DNA from: JAIQGF01 sp051006995
GTDB lineage: Bacteria; Acidobacteriota; Terriglobia; Terriglobales; Acidobacteriaceae
DNA length: 64,000 nt
Assembly (NCBI GenBank): GCA_051006995.1
Contig: JBPCSQ010000031.1
Location: forward strand, 91,936-155,935
Reading direction: 5' to 3'
A program made the translations under genes and the position numbers. The notes below the pieces were generated by a model, which was not told where the DNA came from, made no database searches, and was given only the letters and a program-made list of their open reading frames with translations. Positions 16,727-25,477 of the stretch are shown here, piece by piece; the first letter of the stretch is position 1; each line of letters opens with the position of its first letter.

Positions 16727-16876
16727 ATGCTCTGGACCATTTTCATCATTTTGCTGGTGCTGTGGCTGATCGGTGTGGTCAGCAGCTATACGCTAGGAGG
16801 ATTCATACACTTGCTCCTGGTGCTGGCAGTGGTCGCGCTGGTGTTCCAGTTGATCACCGGCAGAAACCCGGCATGA
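16727..16876 (+). CDS. Small membrane protein, lmo0937 family
   Basis: The 49-aa protein is MLWTIFIILLVLWLIGVVSS, then YTLGGFIHLLLVLAVVALVF and QLITGRNPA. It has two hydrophobic helices around a Gly-Gly-Phe-Ile-His turn, exactly the layout of the widespread lmo0937-type small membrane proteins. GGGGAG sits six bases before the ATG. The CsbD-like gene begins 44 bp downstream, and the two families often travel together in stress regulons. Function is unknown. Confidence 0.85.
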   Translation: MLWTIFIILLVLWLIGVVSSYTLGGFIHLLLVLAVVALVFQLITGRNPA

Positions 16877-16920
16877 CTCAGGTTTCTTTTGTAACTCATT
16901 TTCAGGGAGGTCAGGAAAGC

Positions 16921-17202
16921 ATGAACAAAGACACATTGAAGGGCAAAGCGAAAGACGCCGCCGGTCGCGTAGAACGCCAGGTGGGTGAATGGACTGACAA
17001 CCCCAAGCTGCAGGGCGAGGGCGCTGGCCGACAGGTTGAAGGCAAGATCCAGAAGGGCGTCGGGAAGGTGAAGGACCTCGGCCAGCAGGCCGAAAACAAG
17101 CTGGACGAAATGCGTCAGCGCGACAAGCAGCGTGACGAAGACATCAAGCAAAGGAACATCCAGCGCGATGAGATCAAGGATAAGAACCGGAAGGTCGCCT
17201 GA
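16921..17202 (+). CDS. CsbD-family stress protein
   Basis: The 93-aa hydrophilic protein starts MNKDTLKGKAKDAAGRVERQ, the CsbD signature, and has GKIQKGVGKVKD in the second helix. The last ~35 residues are an Arg/Asp/Lys-rich extension (RQRDKQRDEDIKQRNIQRDE) absent from the usual ~65-aa members. CsbD proteins are general-stress proteins of unknown biochemical role. GGGAGGTCAGG precedes ATG 16921. A strong terminator follows at 17226. Confidence 0.9.
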   Translation: MNKDTLKGKAKDAAGRVERQVGEWTDNPKLQGEGAGRQVEGKIQKGVGKVKDLGQQAENKLDEMRQRDKQRDEDIKQRNIQRDEIKDKNRKVA

Positions 17203-17225
17203 TCTCTGCGATCGTGAACCCTGAA

Positions 17226-17249
17226 GGGCGCCGCAAGGCGCCCTTTTTT
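17226..17249 (+). terminator. Rho-independent terminator of the lmo0937-like/CsbD pair
   Basis: GGGCGCC (17226-17232), loop GCAA, GGCGCCC (17237-17243), T6 (17244-17249), a textbook form 24 bp after the CsbD stop. Confidence 0.93.
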
Positions 17250-17295
17250 CTATGCAGAATTGAGAGCCGATCGATTCTTATTCTTCATTCTGCAT

Positions 17296-17781
17296 TCAGG
17301 TCAGGTCTTTTCCAAGCAGGAACGCGTCCAGTTCTCCGTTGTAGTAGCGAGGAATGGTTTTCAAGATGGAGTAGCCATGGCGCTTGTAGAAGCGCAGCGC
17401 GGGCGCATTGTCCACCGCCATCTCCAGGTACACCGACTTGCAACCCATGCTGCTTAGCCGCCGCTCGCATTCGTTCATCAATTGCGAACCGACGCCGGAT
17501 CGGCGCGCCTGCGGAAGCACGTCGATGGTCACCACGTGACCCATGCCGCGCGCGTGCTTTTGCCCGACGAGAAAGCCGACGATGCTCCGCGAGTCGTCCT
17601 CGGACTTCCCCACCGTGTCGCTACTCTCCTGCTCGGCGACGATGGTGAACGCGCCGCGCATGGCCATGTACCAGGCGAGTTCGCGCTGTGAATACGCTAT
17701 GCCGGGCGCGAAGCATTGCTGGTCAATGCGCCAGAGTTCTCTGAAGTCCGCGGCCAAGGAGTCCCGGAATTGGTAAGGCAT
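17296..17781 (-). CDS. GNAT acetyltransferase, RimI-like
   Basis: The 161-aa acetyltransferase has the acetyl-CoA loop QARRSGVGSQLM, the preceding strand HVVTIDVLP, and the LEMAVDNAPALRFYKRHGY motif typical of RimI, which acetylates the N-terminus of ribosomal protein S18. An internal EQESSDTVGKSEDDSRS stretch is a longer loop than in E. coli RimI. The substrate is uncertain: tsaB/tsaD, common partners of rimI, are not here. Confidence 0.88.
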   Translation of the reverse strand: MPYQFRDSLAADFRELWRIDQQCFAPGIAYSQRELAWYMAMRGAFTIVAEQESSDTVGKSEDDSRSIVGFLVGQKHARGMGHVVTIDVLPQARRSGVGSQLMNECERRLSSMGCKSVYLEMAVDNAPALRFYKRHGYSILKTIPRYYNGELDAFLLGKDLT

Positions 17782-17860
17782 GGGGCTGCTTCCGACGCCT
17801 CGGCGGCGTCGCAGTAATCATAGCTGCTATGCCACCGGAAGCACGGCATAGAAATATGAA

Positions 17861-17882
17861 AGCCCCAGCGATTGCCGGGGCT
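17861..17882 (-). terminator. Weak terminator-like hairpin after the 44-codon gene
   Basis: AGCCCC (17861-17866) pairs with GGGGCT (17877-17882). On the minus strand the following bases are TTCATATTTC, so the T-run is poor. Confidence 0.4.
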
Positions 17883-17929
17883 GTAATGTTGCTGGGCCGA
17901 AACGTGCCTAATAAACGAGGATGAGGCCT

Positions 17930-18064
17930 TTAGTGCTGAATCTTGGCTTGCGCGGCTTGCTTGAGGCGCTGAATCTCTTCCGCTTCGCGCGCTGCCATCT
18001 GGCGGATCATGTCGAACACCGTGCTGCTGGGAGAGGGTTTGCCGATCTGAATGATTTGGGTCAC
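17930..18064 (-). CDS. Small hypothetical protein (44 aa)
   Basis: GTG 18064 is preceded on the minus strand by GAGGTGAGCA. The product begins MTQIIQIGKPSPSSTVFDMI and continues as an amphipathic helix (RQMAAREAEEIQRLKQAAQAK) ending IQH. I know no family. Support for it being a gene is the ribosome site, the helical, biased composition, a hairpin after it, and a perfect CRP/FNR-type palindrome about 75 bp upstream. Confidence 0.55.
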   Translation of the reverse strand: MTQIIQIGKPSPSSTVFDMIRQMAAREAEEIQRLKQAAQAKIQH

Positions 18065-18117
18065 TGCTCACCTCACATCTGCGGCGAGAATACCCGCGGA
18101 ACGAAGAGTGGGGCGAC

Positions 18118-18153
18118 GACTTACGTCACAGGTGGTTGTGACTTACGTCACAA
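18118..18153. promoter_or_regulatory. Tandem CRP/FNR-type sites
   Basis: TGTGA-CTTACG-TCACA at 18137-18152 fits the consensus TGTGA-N6-TCACA perfectly. With flanks it is a 7+7 inverted repeat, TTGTGAC/GTCACAA, at 18136-18153. A second copy of GACTTACGTCACA at 18118-18130 begins 22 bp earlier, two helical turns, with a poor left half. They sit upstream of the minus-strand gene that starts at 18064. Confidence 0.6.
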
Positions 18154-18248
18154 CTTAGAGGTAAGTGGTTGGAACGAAGAGCGTTGGGTGCCGACCAAAC
18201 GATCGGGATGACTCCCGAACGACGCTGCGTTTCACCATCGAGACATTC

Positions 18249-18340
18249 ACCACCGAGGCACAGAGAACACTGAGAATCAACCGAGCAATTTCATTTCAAA
18301 ACACTCGGGTGCATTCTCGGCGTCTCAGTGTCTCGGTGGT
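18249..18340. repeat. Intergenic inverted repeat of the ACAGAGAACAC family
   Basis: ACCACCGAG (18249-18257) pairs with CTCGGTGGT (18332-18340), and CACTGAGA (18268-18275) with TCTCAGTG (18323-18330). It is related to the element in aguA. Together with the CRP-like sites it fills the gap 18065-18390; I see no gene there. Confidence 0.6.
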
Positions 18341-18390
18341 AGATTTTCGGGATCACTCCGGAGCGACCGCTCGGGATGACCCCGAACGGC

Positions 18391-19617
18391 CTACGCGGCC
18401 CTGGCCGGCGAAGGCACGGGTTCCAGCATGACCTTGATCCATCCCGGTTCGCGCTTGTCGAAATGCTTGTACGCCTCAAGCGCCGAAGTCATCGGACCAA
18501 CATGGGTCAGAATCTTCGTCGGCTGTACCGCGCCTGTGGCCACGAGTTCGACCAGGTGTGGAATGTATTTTCGGTGATTGCAATTCCCCATTTTGACGGT
18601 GAGGTTCTTGCCCATCGCCTGACCGATCGGGAACGTGCGCGACATCTCCGAATACACGCCAATGACCGAAATGCGCCCGCCCTTGGCGACCGATTCCACC
18701 ATCCAGTCCAGCACCAGTGAGGGCGCGTCGCCCGGCTCCCAGTTGCCGTCTTTGGGATTGGTTTTTTGAGCGACCTCTTTGACCTCCTGCTCGAGCTTGT
18801 CGGCTTTCACGCCGCGTGATGCCGGCCCATGGTGCGGCTTGACGGCATCTACGCCGACCGCATCAATGGCGCGGTCCACTCCAATGCCGCCGGTCAGACC
18901 CTGCAGCGCCTTGACCGGGTCTTCCTGGTTGAAGTCAATGATCTCGGCGCCCTGCGCACGCGCCATCTCCAACCGCGACGGAATCGTGTCCACGGCGAAG
19001 ATGCGGCCCGCGCCCAGCAGCTTCAGGCTGGCAATCACGAACTGGCCGACCGGGCCGCAGCCGAAAACGGCGACGGTGCGGCCAGGACAGATGTCGGCTA
19101 ATTCCGCCGCCATGTAGCCGGTGGGAAAAATGTCGGAGAGCAGGATGGCCTCGTCGTCCTTCACCTCCTCCGGCAGCTTCACCAGGCCGACATGGGCGAA
19201 CGGAACACGCGTGTACTCGGCCTGCAAGCCGTCGAGGCCGCCACTGTCTTCCGGTCCGCCGAAGAAGACGGTGCCCGCCTGGGAACCGTCCGGGTTGGCA
19301 TTGTCACACTGCGAGTACCAGCCGTCGCGGCAGTAGGAGCAGTAGCCGCAGGCGACGGTGGACGGGATCACGACGCGGTCTCCCTTGTTCAAATTGCGCA
19401 CACCTTTGCCGACCTCCTCGACCACGCCGACCCCTTCATGGCCGAGAATGCGTCCGGTCTTCATGCCCGTCAGCGTGCCGCGGATGAGGTGCAGGTCCGT
19501 TCCGCAGATGGCGCTCGCGGTGAGCCGCACGATGGCGTCAGTCGGGTCCTTCAGTTTCGGTTCCGGGACGTTGTCGAGCCGGATGTCTCCAATTCCGTGG
19601 AATACGACGGCTTTCAT
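18391..19617 (-). CDS. Zinc-dependent alcohol dehydrogenase (FDH-like)
   Basis: The 408-aa medium-chain dehydrogenase is of the glutathione-independent formaldehyde dehydrogenase-like group. It has the catalytic zinc ligand in SAICGTDLH, GRILGHEGVGVVEEVG, the structural zinc cysteines in CGYCSYCRDGWYSQC, and the Rossmann motif VAVFGCGPVGQFV with an Asp (FAVDT) pointing to NAD. An inserted stretch VKPHHGPASRGVKADKLEQE is typical of this subgroup. The substrate is not readable. A DJ-1/PfpI protein lies 100 bp upstream on the same strand, suggesting a shared aldehyde or stress role (inference). Confidence 0.92.
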   Translation of the reverse strand: MKAVVFHGIGDIRLDNVPEPKLKDPTDAIVRLTASAICGTDLHLIRGTLTGMKTGRILGHEGVGVVEEVGKGVRNLNKGDRVVIPSTVACGYCSYCRDGWYSQCDNANPDGSQAGTVFFGGPEDSGGLDGLQAEYTRVPFAHVGLVKLPEEVKDDEAILLSDIFPTGYMAAELADICPGRTVAVFGCGPVGQFVIASLKLLGAGRIFAVDTIPSRLEMARAQGAEIIDFNQEDPVKALQGLTGGIGVDRAIDAVGVDAVKPHHGPASRGVKADKLEQEVKEVAQKTNPKDGNWEPGDAPSLVLDWMVESVAKGGRISVIGVYSEMSRTFPIGQAMGKNLTVKMGNCNHRKYIPHLVELVATGAVQPTKILTHVGPMTSALEAYKHFDKREPGWIKVMLEPVPSPARAA

Positions 19618-19716
19618 AAATCCTCCATGGGGCAGCAGCTAGTGGTGTGTGCTTCAGCGGCGCAAGCCCGGGAGCACACAGGTTTTGCGGCACGACCAAA
19701 GTCATGCGCTGATACG

Positions 19717-20277
19717 TCAGGCGGCGCGACGCTTTGCGCCTTCCCTGAACAGGCGGATCATTTCGCGGTTAAATGCCGGGATGTCGGAGGGCTGCCGGCT
19801 GGTGACGATGTTGTTGTCGACGAAGACCTCCCGATCTTCCCAGCGCGCGCCGGCATTGCGCAGATCATCCTGGATGGTGTGATAGCTGGTGAGGTTCCGA
19901 CCCTTCGCAAGCCCTGCGGAAACCAGCAGCCACGGAGCGTGGCAAATCACCGCCATGGGCTTGCCGGCGCGGTCGAACTTGCGCACGAACTCTTGTGCCT
20001 TGGGATTGACCCTCAGCGAGTCGGCGTTGAGCGCACCGCCGGGCAGCAGCACCGCGTCGAATTCGTCCGCGTTGGCGCCGTCCAGCGGCAGGTCCACCTT
20101 GAAGGTGTCTTTTTTCTCGTCGTGCTTTACGCCGGTGACTTGCTGTCGGGGCGAAATCAGCCGGCAAATCGCGCCCGCATCTTCCAAGGCCTTGCGCGGT
20201 TCGGTCATCTCCACTTGCTCAAAATCAGTGTCCAGAAGAATGGCTACACGAATTCCATCAAGTTCTCTCGACGCCAT
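19717..20277 (-). CDS. DJ-1/PfpI-family protein
   Basis: The 186-aa protein has the nucleophile elbow VICHAPWLL (Cys112-His113) and the conserved Glu20 in DFEQVE. DNNIVTSRQPSDIPAF is the PfpI/YhbO C-terminal motif. Members act as glyoxalase or deglycase-like stress enzymes, or as peptidases in archaea. The substrate is unproven here. It probably shares transcription with the dehydrogenase at 18391. Confidence 0.92.
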   Translation of the reverse strand: MASRELDGIRVAILLDTDFEQVEMTEPRKALEDAGAICRLISPRQQVTGVKHDEKKDTFKVDLPLDGANADEFDAVLLPGGALNADSLRVNPKAQEFVRKFDRAGKPMAVICHAPWLLVSAGLAKGRNLTSYHTIQDDLRNAGARWEDREVFVDNNIVTSRQPSDIPAFNREMIRLFREGAKRRAA

Positions 20278-20425
20278 TGCAGTTCTCTCCCTTCTCGTGG
20301 CAATTCGGGGATTGCTCGGTACTCAGTGCGATGCGCAGGCCGCGGCGGGGGTGCGTAGCTGCGGGAAGAGTCCCGAATCGCTAGTCCCCAGCCGGGCAGA
20401 TCTGGACCGGGACTTTGGACTGCGG

Positions 20426-22711
20426 CTATCGGGCAACGGCGGTGGCAGCAGCGTCGGTCTTCCCTGCTCTCAAATAAGCTTCGCTAAGATGGCGGCGGAT
20501 TTGAGCGACCAGAGCGGGAGCAGTCTGGCGCCGAGCCGCCATCTGGTTGGCGGATTCCAGCGCCTGAATGGCCTCGGAGTACTTGTGCATGCGGAGCCGC
20601 ACCACGCCGACGGTGTCCAGCACGGCGGGATTCTGCGGCGCCATAGAGCGCGCCGCCTCGGCGAGTTCGAGCGCGCGGTCCAGATTCGTACCCTGCTCAG
20701 CGTAGAGCCATGCCAGATTGTTGGCGGCGACGCCGGAGCGTTCGCCCTGGCGCAGGGCGCGCTCGTAATTGGCGATGGCGGTGCCGACGTCGTGGCGCTG
20801 CTCCGCCTGCACGCCGGCCAGCAATGCCGCCGACTTCCCGCCGGTGCGGGAAGCCGAATCTGCCGCCGCCTCCAGTTCGCCGGTGGTCGCATAAGTCTTG
20901 GCCAGGGCAGCGGCCGCCGTCGTTCGCTGCGGATCCATATGTAGTGCCTGTTCCAGGCAGCGCTTGGCGTCGCCATACCAGCCATGATCGGCGTACAGGC
21001 GTCCGGCAATTTCCATGAGCGCGGCGGACGGCGGGGGCGCCGCCGCGACGTGCTCCATCTTGGCCAGCATGGCACGCGTAATCTTGCCGGTCTTGTAGAC
21101 CCTGGTCAGTCCCTCCATGGCGTCCCGCGAATGCGGCTGCAACAAGACCGCCTGTTCGAACTGTATGAGCGCCTGGCCCAGGCGGTGCTGCTCCATGGCG
21201 ATCTGCCCAAGCGCGAGGTGCGGCTCCGGCGCGGTGGAGTCCAGGGCCTGCGACCGCTGGGCGATGACGATGGCGGCGCTGTAACGCTTCTCAGCCGTCA
21301 GCACGCGCGCGAAGACGTCGAGCGCTCGCGTGTTGCCGGGTTCATCCCGCACCACCTGGACGACGTATTCCTCGGCGCCTTTGGCGTCGCCCGCATCCAG
21401 CGCCTGTTGCGCCAGCAGCAGCCGCGCCGGCACAAAATGCGCGTCGGCATCCAGGGCGGCCAGCCATTGCGTGCGCGCTTCGGCCACGTTGCCTTCGCGA
21501 TTGCGCACCATTCCCATGACGTAATGTGCAGGGGCGGACTGAGGCGCCAGCGAGACGGCGGTGTTGGCCTGTACGGCGGCGGTCATCAAGTCGGCCTCGG
21601 AGAGCGCAATCTCCGCCTGCAATATGGCTAGCGTCGCCTGGTCGAGATCGATCCGGTACAGGTCAAGGTGGGCGCGCGCGTGTTGCAGCGCTTCTGTTTT
21701 CTCGCGGCCTTTCTGATGATCGGCGACATCAATGTCGGCCTCGATCAAGCGCGTCGCCAGCTTGGCGCGCTGCTGGACAGGGGCGTTGCCGGTCTGTCTC
21801 GACGCCTTGGCCTTGCGCCGATCCCTTAAAGGAGCCGCGTTGAGCGCGGCCAGGTACCGGTCCAGCGCAGTTCCGGCCTTGCCTGCCATCAGTTCGAAAT
21901 CAGGCAGCGCGGTCGGCTGCGCCGGCTGCAACGCATCTACGCGCCGCAAGACCTGCTCCGCTTCCTCAACCCGGGCATTGCGTTGGAGAAACTGTGCCAG
22001 GCGAAGATTGGTGTCGGGCGTGTCCTCCAGCGCAATGGCTTTGCGATAGCTTTCCTCCGCCTTCAGGATGTCGCCTTCCTGCTCGCTCAACCGAGCCATT
22101 GCTATCAATGGGGTGGCGCGAGAGGGGTTCGCTGCCGCCGATTCTTCCAGCACCTTACGCGCATCGGGCTCGCGGTCTTCGCGGTTATAGAGGTCGGCGA
22201 GCGCGACCGCCACCGTCATGCGCTGTGGATCCATGGCGAGAGCGCGGCGATAGGCCTCCTCCGCCGGTCCGGTCTTGCCCGAGGCCGCGAGCGATGCACC
22301 CCACAGCGCCACCGCCTCGCTGTTTTGCGGCGCGTTGCGCATGACCAGCTCGGCCTGGTCCTTCGCACGTTCGGGTGCGCCTCCGGCAAGGAAGAGTTCT
22401 CCAAGCCGCAAATGCGCCGATAGATTGCCCGGCTCGGCCTCCACTGCTTTCTGGAAAGCGCCGAAGGAGTCGGTCAGCCGGTCCAGCCCGTACAGGCACT
22501 CGCCTATGCGGTAATACACCTGCGAGCGATAGCGGGGCTGGTTAGGCGGAATCTCAGAGAGCAGCTTTTCGTAGAGCGACAGCGCCTCAGCGGAACGGCC
22601 GGCATGCTGCAGGCGCTCGGCAATGGCAAACTGCCGCTGGCGCGTGCTGCACGCAAGAATCGTCAGAATGATCAGGATGGACGTGAAAATCAAGAACCGC
22701 GGTTTGCGCAT
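20426..22711 (-). CDS. TPR-repeat lipoprotein
   Basis: The 761-aa protein begins MRKPRFLIFTSILIILTILAC with a lipobox-like Cys and is then filled with tetratricopeptide repeats (for example YYRIGECLYGLDRLTDSFGAF, LRLGELFLAGGAPERAKDQAE, NNLAWLYAEQGTNLDRALELAE) from ~30 to ~750. It should sit on a membrane facing the periplasm and scaffold protein complexes. The start is at ATG 22711 because the signal begins there; in-frame codons up to 22810 encode no signal. The rlmN stop (22794) lies just upstream on the same strand. Confidence 0.9.
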   Translation of the reverse strand: MRKPRFLIFTSILIILTILACSTRQRQFAIAERLQHAGRSAEALSLYEKLLSEIPPNQPRYRSQVYYRIGECLYGLDRLTDSFGAFQKAVEAEPGNLSAHLRLGELFLAGGAPERAKDQAELVMRNAPQNSEAVALWGASLAASGKTGPAEEAYRRALAMDPQRMTVAVALADLYNREDREPDARKVLEESAAANPSRATPLIAMARLSEQEGDILKAEESYRKAIALEDTPDTNLRLAQFLQRNARVEEAEQVLRRVDALQPAQPTALPDFELMAGKAGTALDRYLAALNAAPLRDRRKAKASRQTGNAPVQQRAKLATRLIEADIDVADHQKGREKTEALQHARAHLDLYRIDLDQATLAILQAEIALSEADLMTAAVQANTAVSLAPQSAPAHYVMGMVRNREGNVAEARTQWLAALDADAHFVPARLLLAQQALDAGDAKGAEEYVVQVVRDEPGNTRALDVFARVLTAEKRYSAAIVIAQRSQALDSTAPEPHLALGQIAMEQHRLGQALIQFEQAVLLQPHSRDAMEGLTRVYKTGKITRAMLAKMEHVAAAPPPSAALMEIAGRLYADHGWYGDAKRCLEQALHMDPQRTTAAAALAKTYATTGELEAAADSASRTGGKSAALLAGVQAEQRHDVGTAIANYERALRQGERSGVAANNLAWLYAEQGTNLDRALELAEAARSMAPQNPAVLDTVGVVRLRMHKYSEAIQALESANQMAARRQTAPALVAQIRRHLSEAYLRAGKTDAAATAVAR

Positions 22712-22793
22712 GAGGACCCGGGCACCAGACCGTGCACTGGGGAAAGATGGCGCGTAATGCCCGCCAGTTGGCCGGAGGTGCTTGGATAAGATG

Positions 22794-23948
22794 TTAAGTG
22801 GCGAGCTCAACCATGTCCGCGCGCTTCAATTGCCCGCAGGCAGCGTAAATATCGCGGCCTCGCGGACGACGAATGAAGGTCGGGATTCCTGCGCGGACAA
22901 GGACCTGCTGGAACTGCAGCACGCGCTGCTCTTCCGGCATGGAGAACGGAATTTCCGGACCCGGATTGAGCGCAATCAAATTAACCTTGGCCTTGAGTCC
23001 CCGGAGAAGTTCGGTCACCTCGCGCGCGTTCTGCACCGCGTCATTCACCCCGCCCAGCAGCACGTACTCAAACGTGAGGCGCTCCCGCGGGCGCAGCGGG
23101 AACTCGCGCGCTGCCGCCAGCAGCTTCTCCAGGTTCCACTTGCGGTTGATGGGCATCACCTGGTCGCGCTGCGGGTCATTGGAGGCATTCAGCGATATGG
23201 CCAGCTTAGGGCGCACCGGCTCGGCCCCGTAATCGTAGATTCTCGGAACGATGCCGGACGTGGACACCGTCATGCGCGATTCTGCAATGCCAACGCCTTC
23301 CACCAGCAGCCGCACCGCCTTCATGAAGTTGTCATAGTTGAGAAACGGCTCGCCCTGGCCCATGAAGACCAGGTTCAGACGCTGGGTCTCCGGCGAGATC
23401 TTCTGGTCAGCCAGCACACGCAGGATTTGACCGACGATTTCGCCCGCGCTCAAGTTGCGCAGCAGGCCTAAAAGCGCAGTCATGCAGAATTGGCAATCGA
23501 CGGCGCACCCAGCTTGGCTGGAAACGCAGATGGTGGCGCGGTGGAACCCACCCGTCCTGTCCGAGGGCGGCCGGACTACATTTTTATCGTGGGATACAGT
23601 TTCGTTGCCTGCCTCGCTGCCGTCGCCCTGCTCCCCCTCATCGCCTTCCGGCATCCACACCGTCTCGATACTCTGCCCGTCGGAGAAGCCGACGAGGTAG
23701 CGCACAGTCCCGTCACGTGAGACAAACTTTTTTTCGATCGCCGGAGAACCAACGGAGTACGCGCCGGCCAATTGAGCGCGAAAGTGCTGCGGGAGCGTGG
23801 TGACTTGATCGAGCGCTTCCACGCGCTGGCGGTACAGGGCTTCGAAGAGCTGCTGCCCGCGATACGCAGGCTGCCCCAACTCCAGAGCAATGGCCGTAAG
23901 CTCTTGAAGATCAAGACCTAAAAGTTGTTTTTCCGCTGCTTCCCTCAT
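22794..23948 (-). CDS. rlmN: Dual-specificity RNA methyltransferase RlmN
   Basis: This radical SAM enzyme methylates C2 of A2503 in 23S rRNA and of A37 in tRNA. Cys148, 152 and 155 (CAVDCQFC) bind the [4Fe-4S] cluster, MGQGEPFLNYD is the SAM GGE-like motif, and Cys371 (AACGQL) is the catalytic cysteine near the C-terminus. At 384 aa it is longer than usual: about 35 residues (102-136, EGDEGEQ to RTGGF, DNA ~23541-23645) are inserted between ETVWMPE and RATICVSSQ, where family members are contiguous. The insert DNA looks repeat-derived. The catalytic core is intact. Confidence 0.95.
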   Translation of the reverse strand: MREAAEKQLLGLDLQELTAIALELGQPAYRGQQLFEALYRQRVEALDQVTTLPQHFRAQLAGAYSVGSPAIEKKFVSRDGTVRYLVGFSDGQSIETVWMPEGDEGEQGDGSEAGNETVSHDKNVVRPPSDRTGGFHRATICVSSQAGCAVDCQFCMTALLGLLRNLSAGEIVGQILRVLADQKISPETQRLNLVFMGQGEPFLNYDNFMKAVRLLVEGVGIAESRMTVSTSGIVPRIYDYGAEPVRPKLAISLNASNDPQRDQVMPINRKWNLEKLLAAAREFPLRPRERLTFEYVLLGGVNDAVQNAREVTELLRGLKAKVNLIALNPGPEIPFSMPEEQRVLQFQQVLVRAGIPTFIRRPRGRDIYAACGQLKRADMVELAT

Positions 23949-24124
23949 GCATCCAATTCACTGTCCCGTAGCCGGGCTGTATTACATTGTAGGCCGCAGC
24001 CGGCCGGCGCCCTTCCGGGACCATAGCCGAACAACCGTAAGTCATTGATTCTGCGGGACGAAAGGTTGTGACGCTCGCCCGCGCCCTGTGAAACAATCCC
24101 AACAGGCCGGCTGGTGGGTGGGTC

Positions 24125-25402
24125 ATGGTGAAAGAACTCCGTAGCATCCGACGCGAAGTGCTGCCCAACGGTCTGATCGTGCTGACCGAGGAGATGCAGC
24201 ACATCCGCTCGGTCTCGATCGGCATTTGGATCAAGACCGGCTCGCGCCATGAAGACCCGGAGTCCAACGGCATTTCCCATTTCGTCGAGCACATGGTGTT
24301 CAAGGGGACGCGTACGCGCTCGGCCGAGGACATCGCCCGCCAGGTTGATTCGATCGGCGGCAACCTCGACGCCTTCACCGCCAAAGAGTGCATCTGCTTC
24401 GACATCAAGGTTCTGGATGAGCACCTGCCCATCGCCATGGACGTGCTCTGCGACATCGTGCTCAATCCTATCTTCGATGTGAAGGACATTACCCGCGAGC
24501 GCGGCGTTATTCTGGAAGAAATCAAGATGGACGAGGACAATCCCGACTACCTCGTCCACGAAATCTTCACTCAGAACTTCTGGAAGGACCACCCGCTGGG
24601 AAAGCCGATCCTGGGGACCAAGGAGACGGTGCGCCGCTTCGAACAGCCACTGCTGTTCAATTACTGGAAGCGCTTCTTCATTCCCAACAACATGATCATC
24701 TCGGCTGCCGGCAATATGAAACACGAGCGCATGGTGGAGCTGGTGAAGGAGCGCTTCTCCGCGCTGGTCACCGGCAAGAACGGCTTTGTGCAGCCCGTTC
24801 CCAAGGTCTCGCCGCGCATTATCCTGCGCAATAAGAAGGCGCTGGAGCAGGTGCAGATCTGTGTTGGAGTGCCATCGCATCCGGTCGGCCATGAGCGCCG
24901 CTACCCGGGATATATCCTGAGCACCGTACTGGGCGGCGGCATGAGCTCGCGCCTGTTTCAGAACATCCGCGAACGGCAAGGGCTCGCTTACGCGATCTAC
25001 AGCGAGCTCAATCCCTACCGCGATGCAGGATGCCTGTCGGTGTACGCCGGCACTTCGCGCGAGTCGGCGCCCAAAGTCGTGCAGCTCATCGTGGATGAGT
25101 TCCGCAAACTGAAGGCCGACGGCGTTCCCGAGGAAGAGCTGCGCCGCGCCAAGGACCAGCTCAAGGGCAGCCTTATGCTGAGCCTGGAATCCTCGACCGC
25201 GCGCATGTCGAACCTTGCGCGCCAGGAGATGTATTTCGACCGCTTCATCGGACTCGACGAAATCGTTGAGCGGATTGAGAAGGTTACCGTCGAAGATCTG
25301 GTCAAACTTTCTGCCGAATTCTTCAAGCCGGAAATGATTGCCGTAACCGTGCTGGGGAACTTGAACGGCCTGAAGATTTCGCGCGACCAGCTCGTCTGCT
25401 AA
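24125..25402 (+). CDS. M16 zinc peptidase (processing-peptidase-like)
   Basis: The 425-aa M16B protein has the inverted zinc motif H52-F-V-E55-H56 (GISHFVEHMVFKG) and the downstream glutamate in ERGVILEEI. The C-terminal half contains the GGGMSSRLFQNIRERQGLAY motif that completes the active site. It resembles YmxG/PqqL-type peptidases and mitochondrial processing peptidase beta. There is no signal peptide, so it is cytosolic. It is monocistronic and divergent from rlmN. A REP-like repeat follows the stop. Confidence 0.95.
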   Translation: MVKELRSIRREVLPNGLIVLTEEMQHIRSVSIGIWIKTGSRHEDPESNGISHFVEHMVFKGTRTRSAEDIARQVDSIGGNLDAFTAKECICFDIKVLDEHLPIAMDVLCDIVLNPIFDVKDITRERGVILEEIKMDEDNPDYLVHEIFTQNFWKDHPLGKPILGTKETVRRFEQPLLFNYWKRFFIPNNMIISAAGNMKHERMVELVKERFSALVTGKNGFVQPVPKVSPRIILRNKKALEQVQICVGVPSHPVGHERRYPGYILSTVLGGGMSSRLFQNIRERQGLAYAIYSELNPYRDAGCLSVYAGTSRESAPKVVQLIVDEFRKLKADGVPEEELRRAKDQLKGSLMLSLESSTARMSNLARQEMYFDRFIGLDEIVERIEKVTVEDLVKLSAEFFKPEMIAVTVLGNLNGLKISRDQLVC

Positions 25403-25426
25403 CGTTGAGGCGGTTCTCTTCTGGGA

Positions 25427-25457
25427 GTCACCCCGAGCGCAGCGAGGGACCTGTTGT
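25427..25457. repeat. GTCAyyCCGAGCG...GCGAGG repeat, copy 1
   Basis: GTCACCCCGAGCGCAGCGAG followed by GGACCTGTTGT. Relatives are at 41233, 45041, 49486 and 53411; see findings. Confidence 0.7.
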
Positions 25458-25477
25458 AAACACACGGCAACCTGGAA

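Noticed and set aside
16516..16920. Single long frame running into the CsbD gene
   Set aside because: CsbD starts at 16921 with its own ribosome site, and the lmo0937-like gene occupies a different frame at 16727.
23945..25465. Long open frame (506 codons) on the minus strand opposite the M16 peptidase
   Set aside because: It is a codon-bias shadow of the peptidase: His/Gln/Asp-rich, with no family resemblance, while the plus strand has all M16 motifs.
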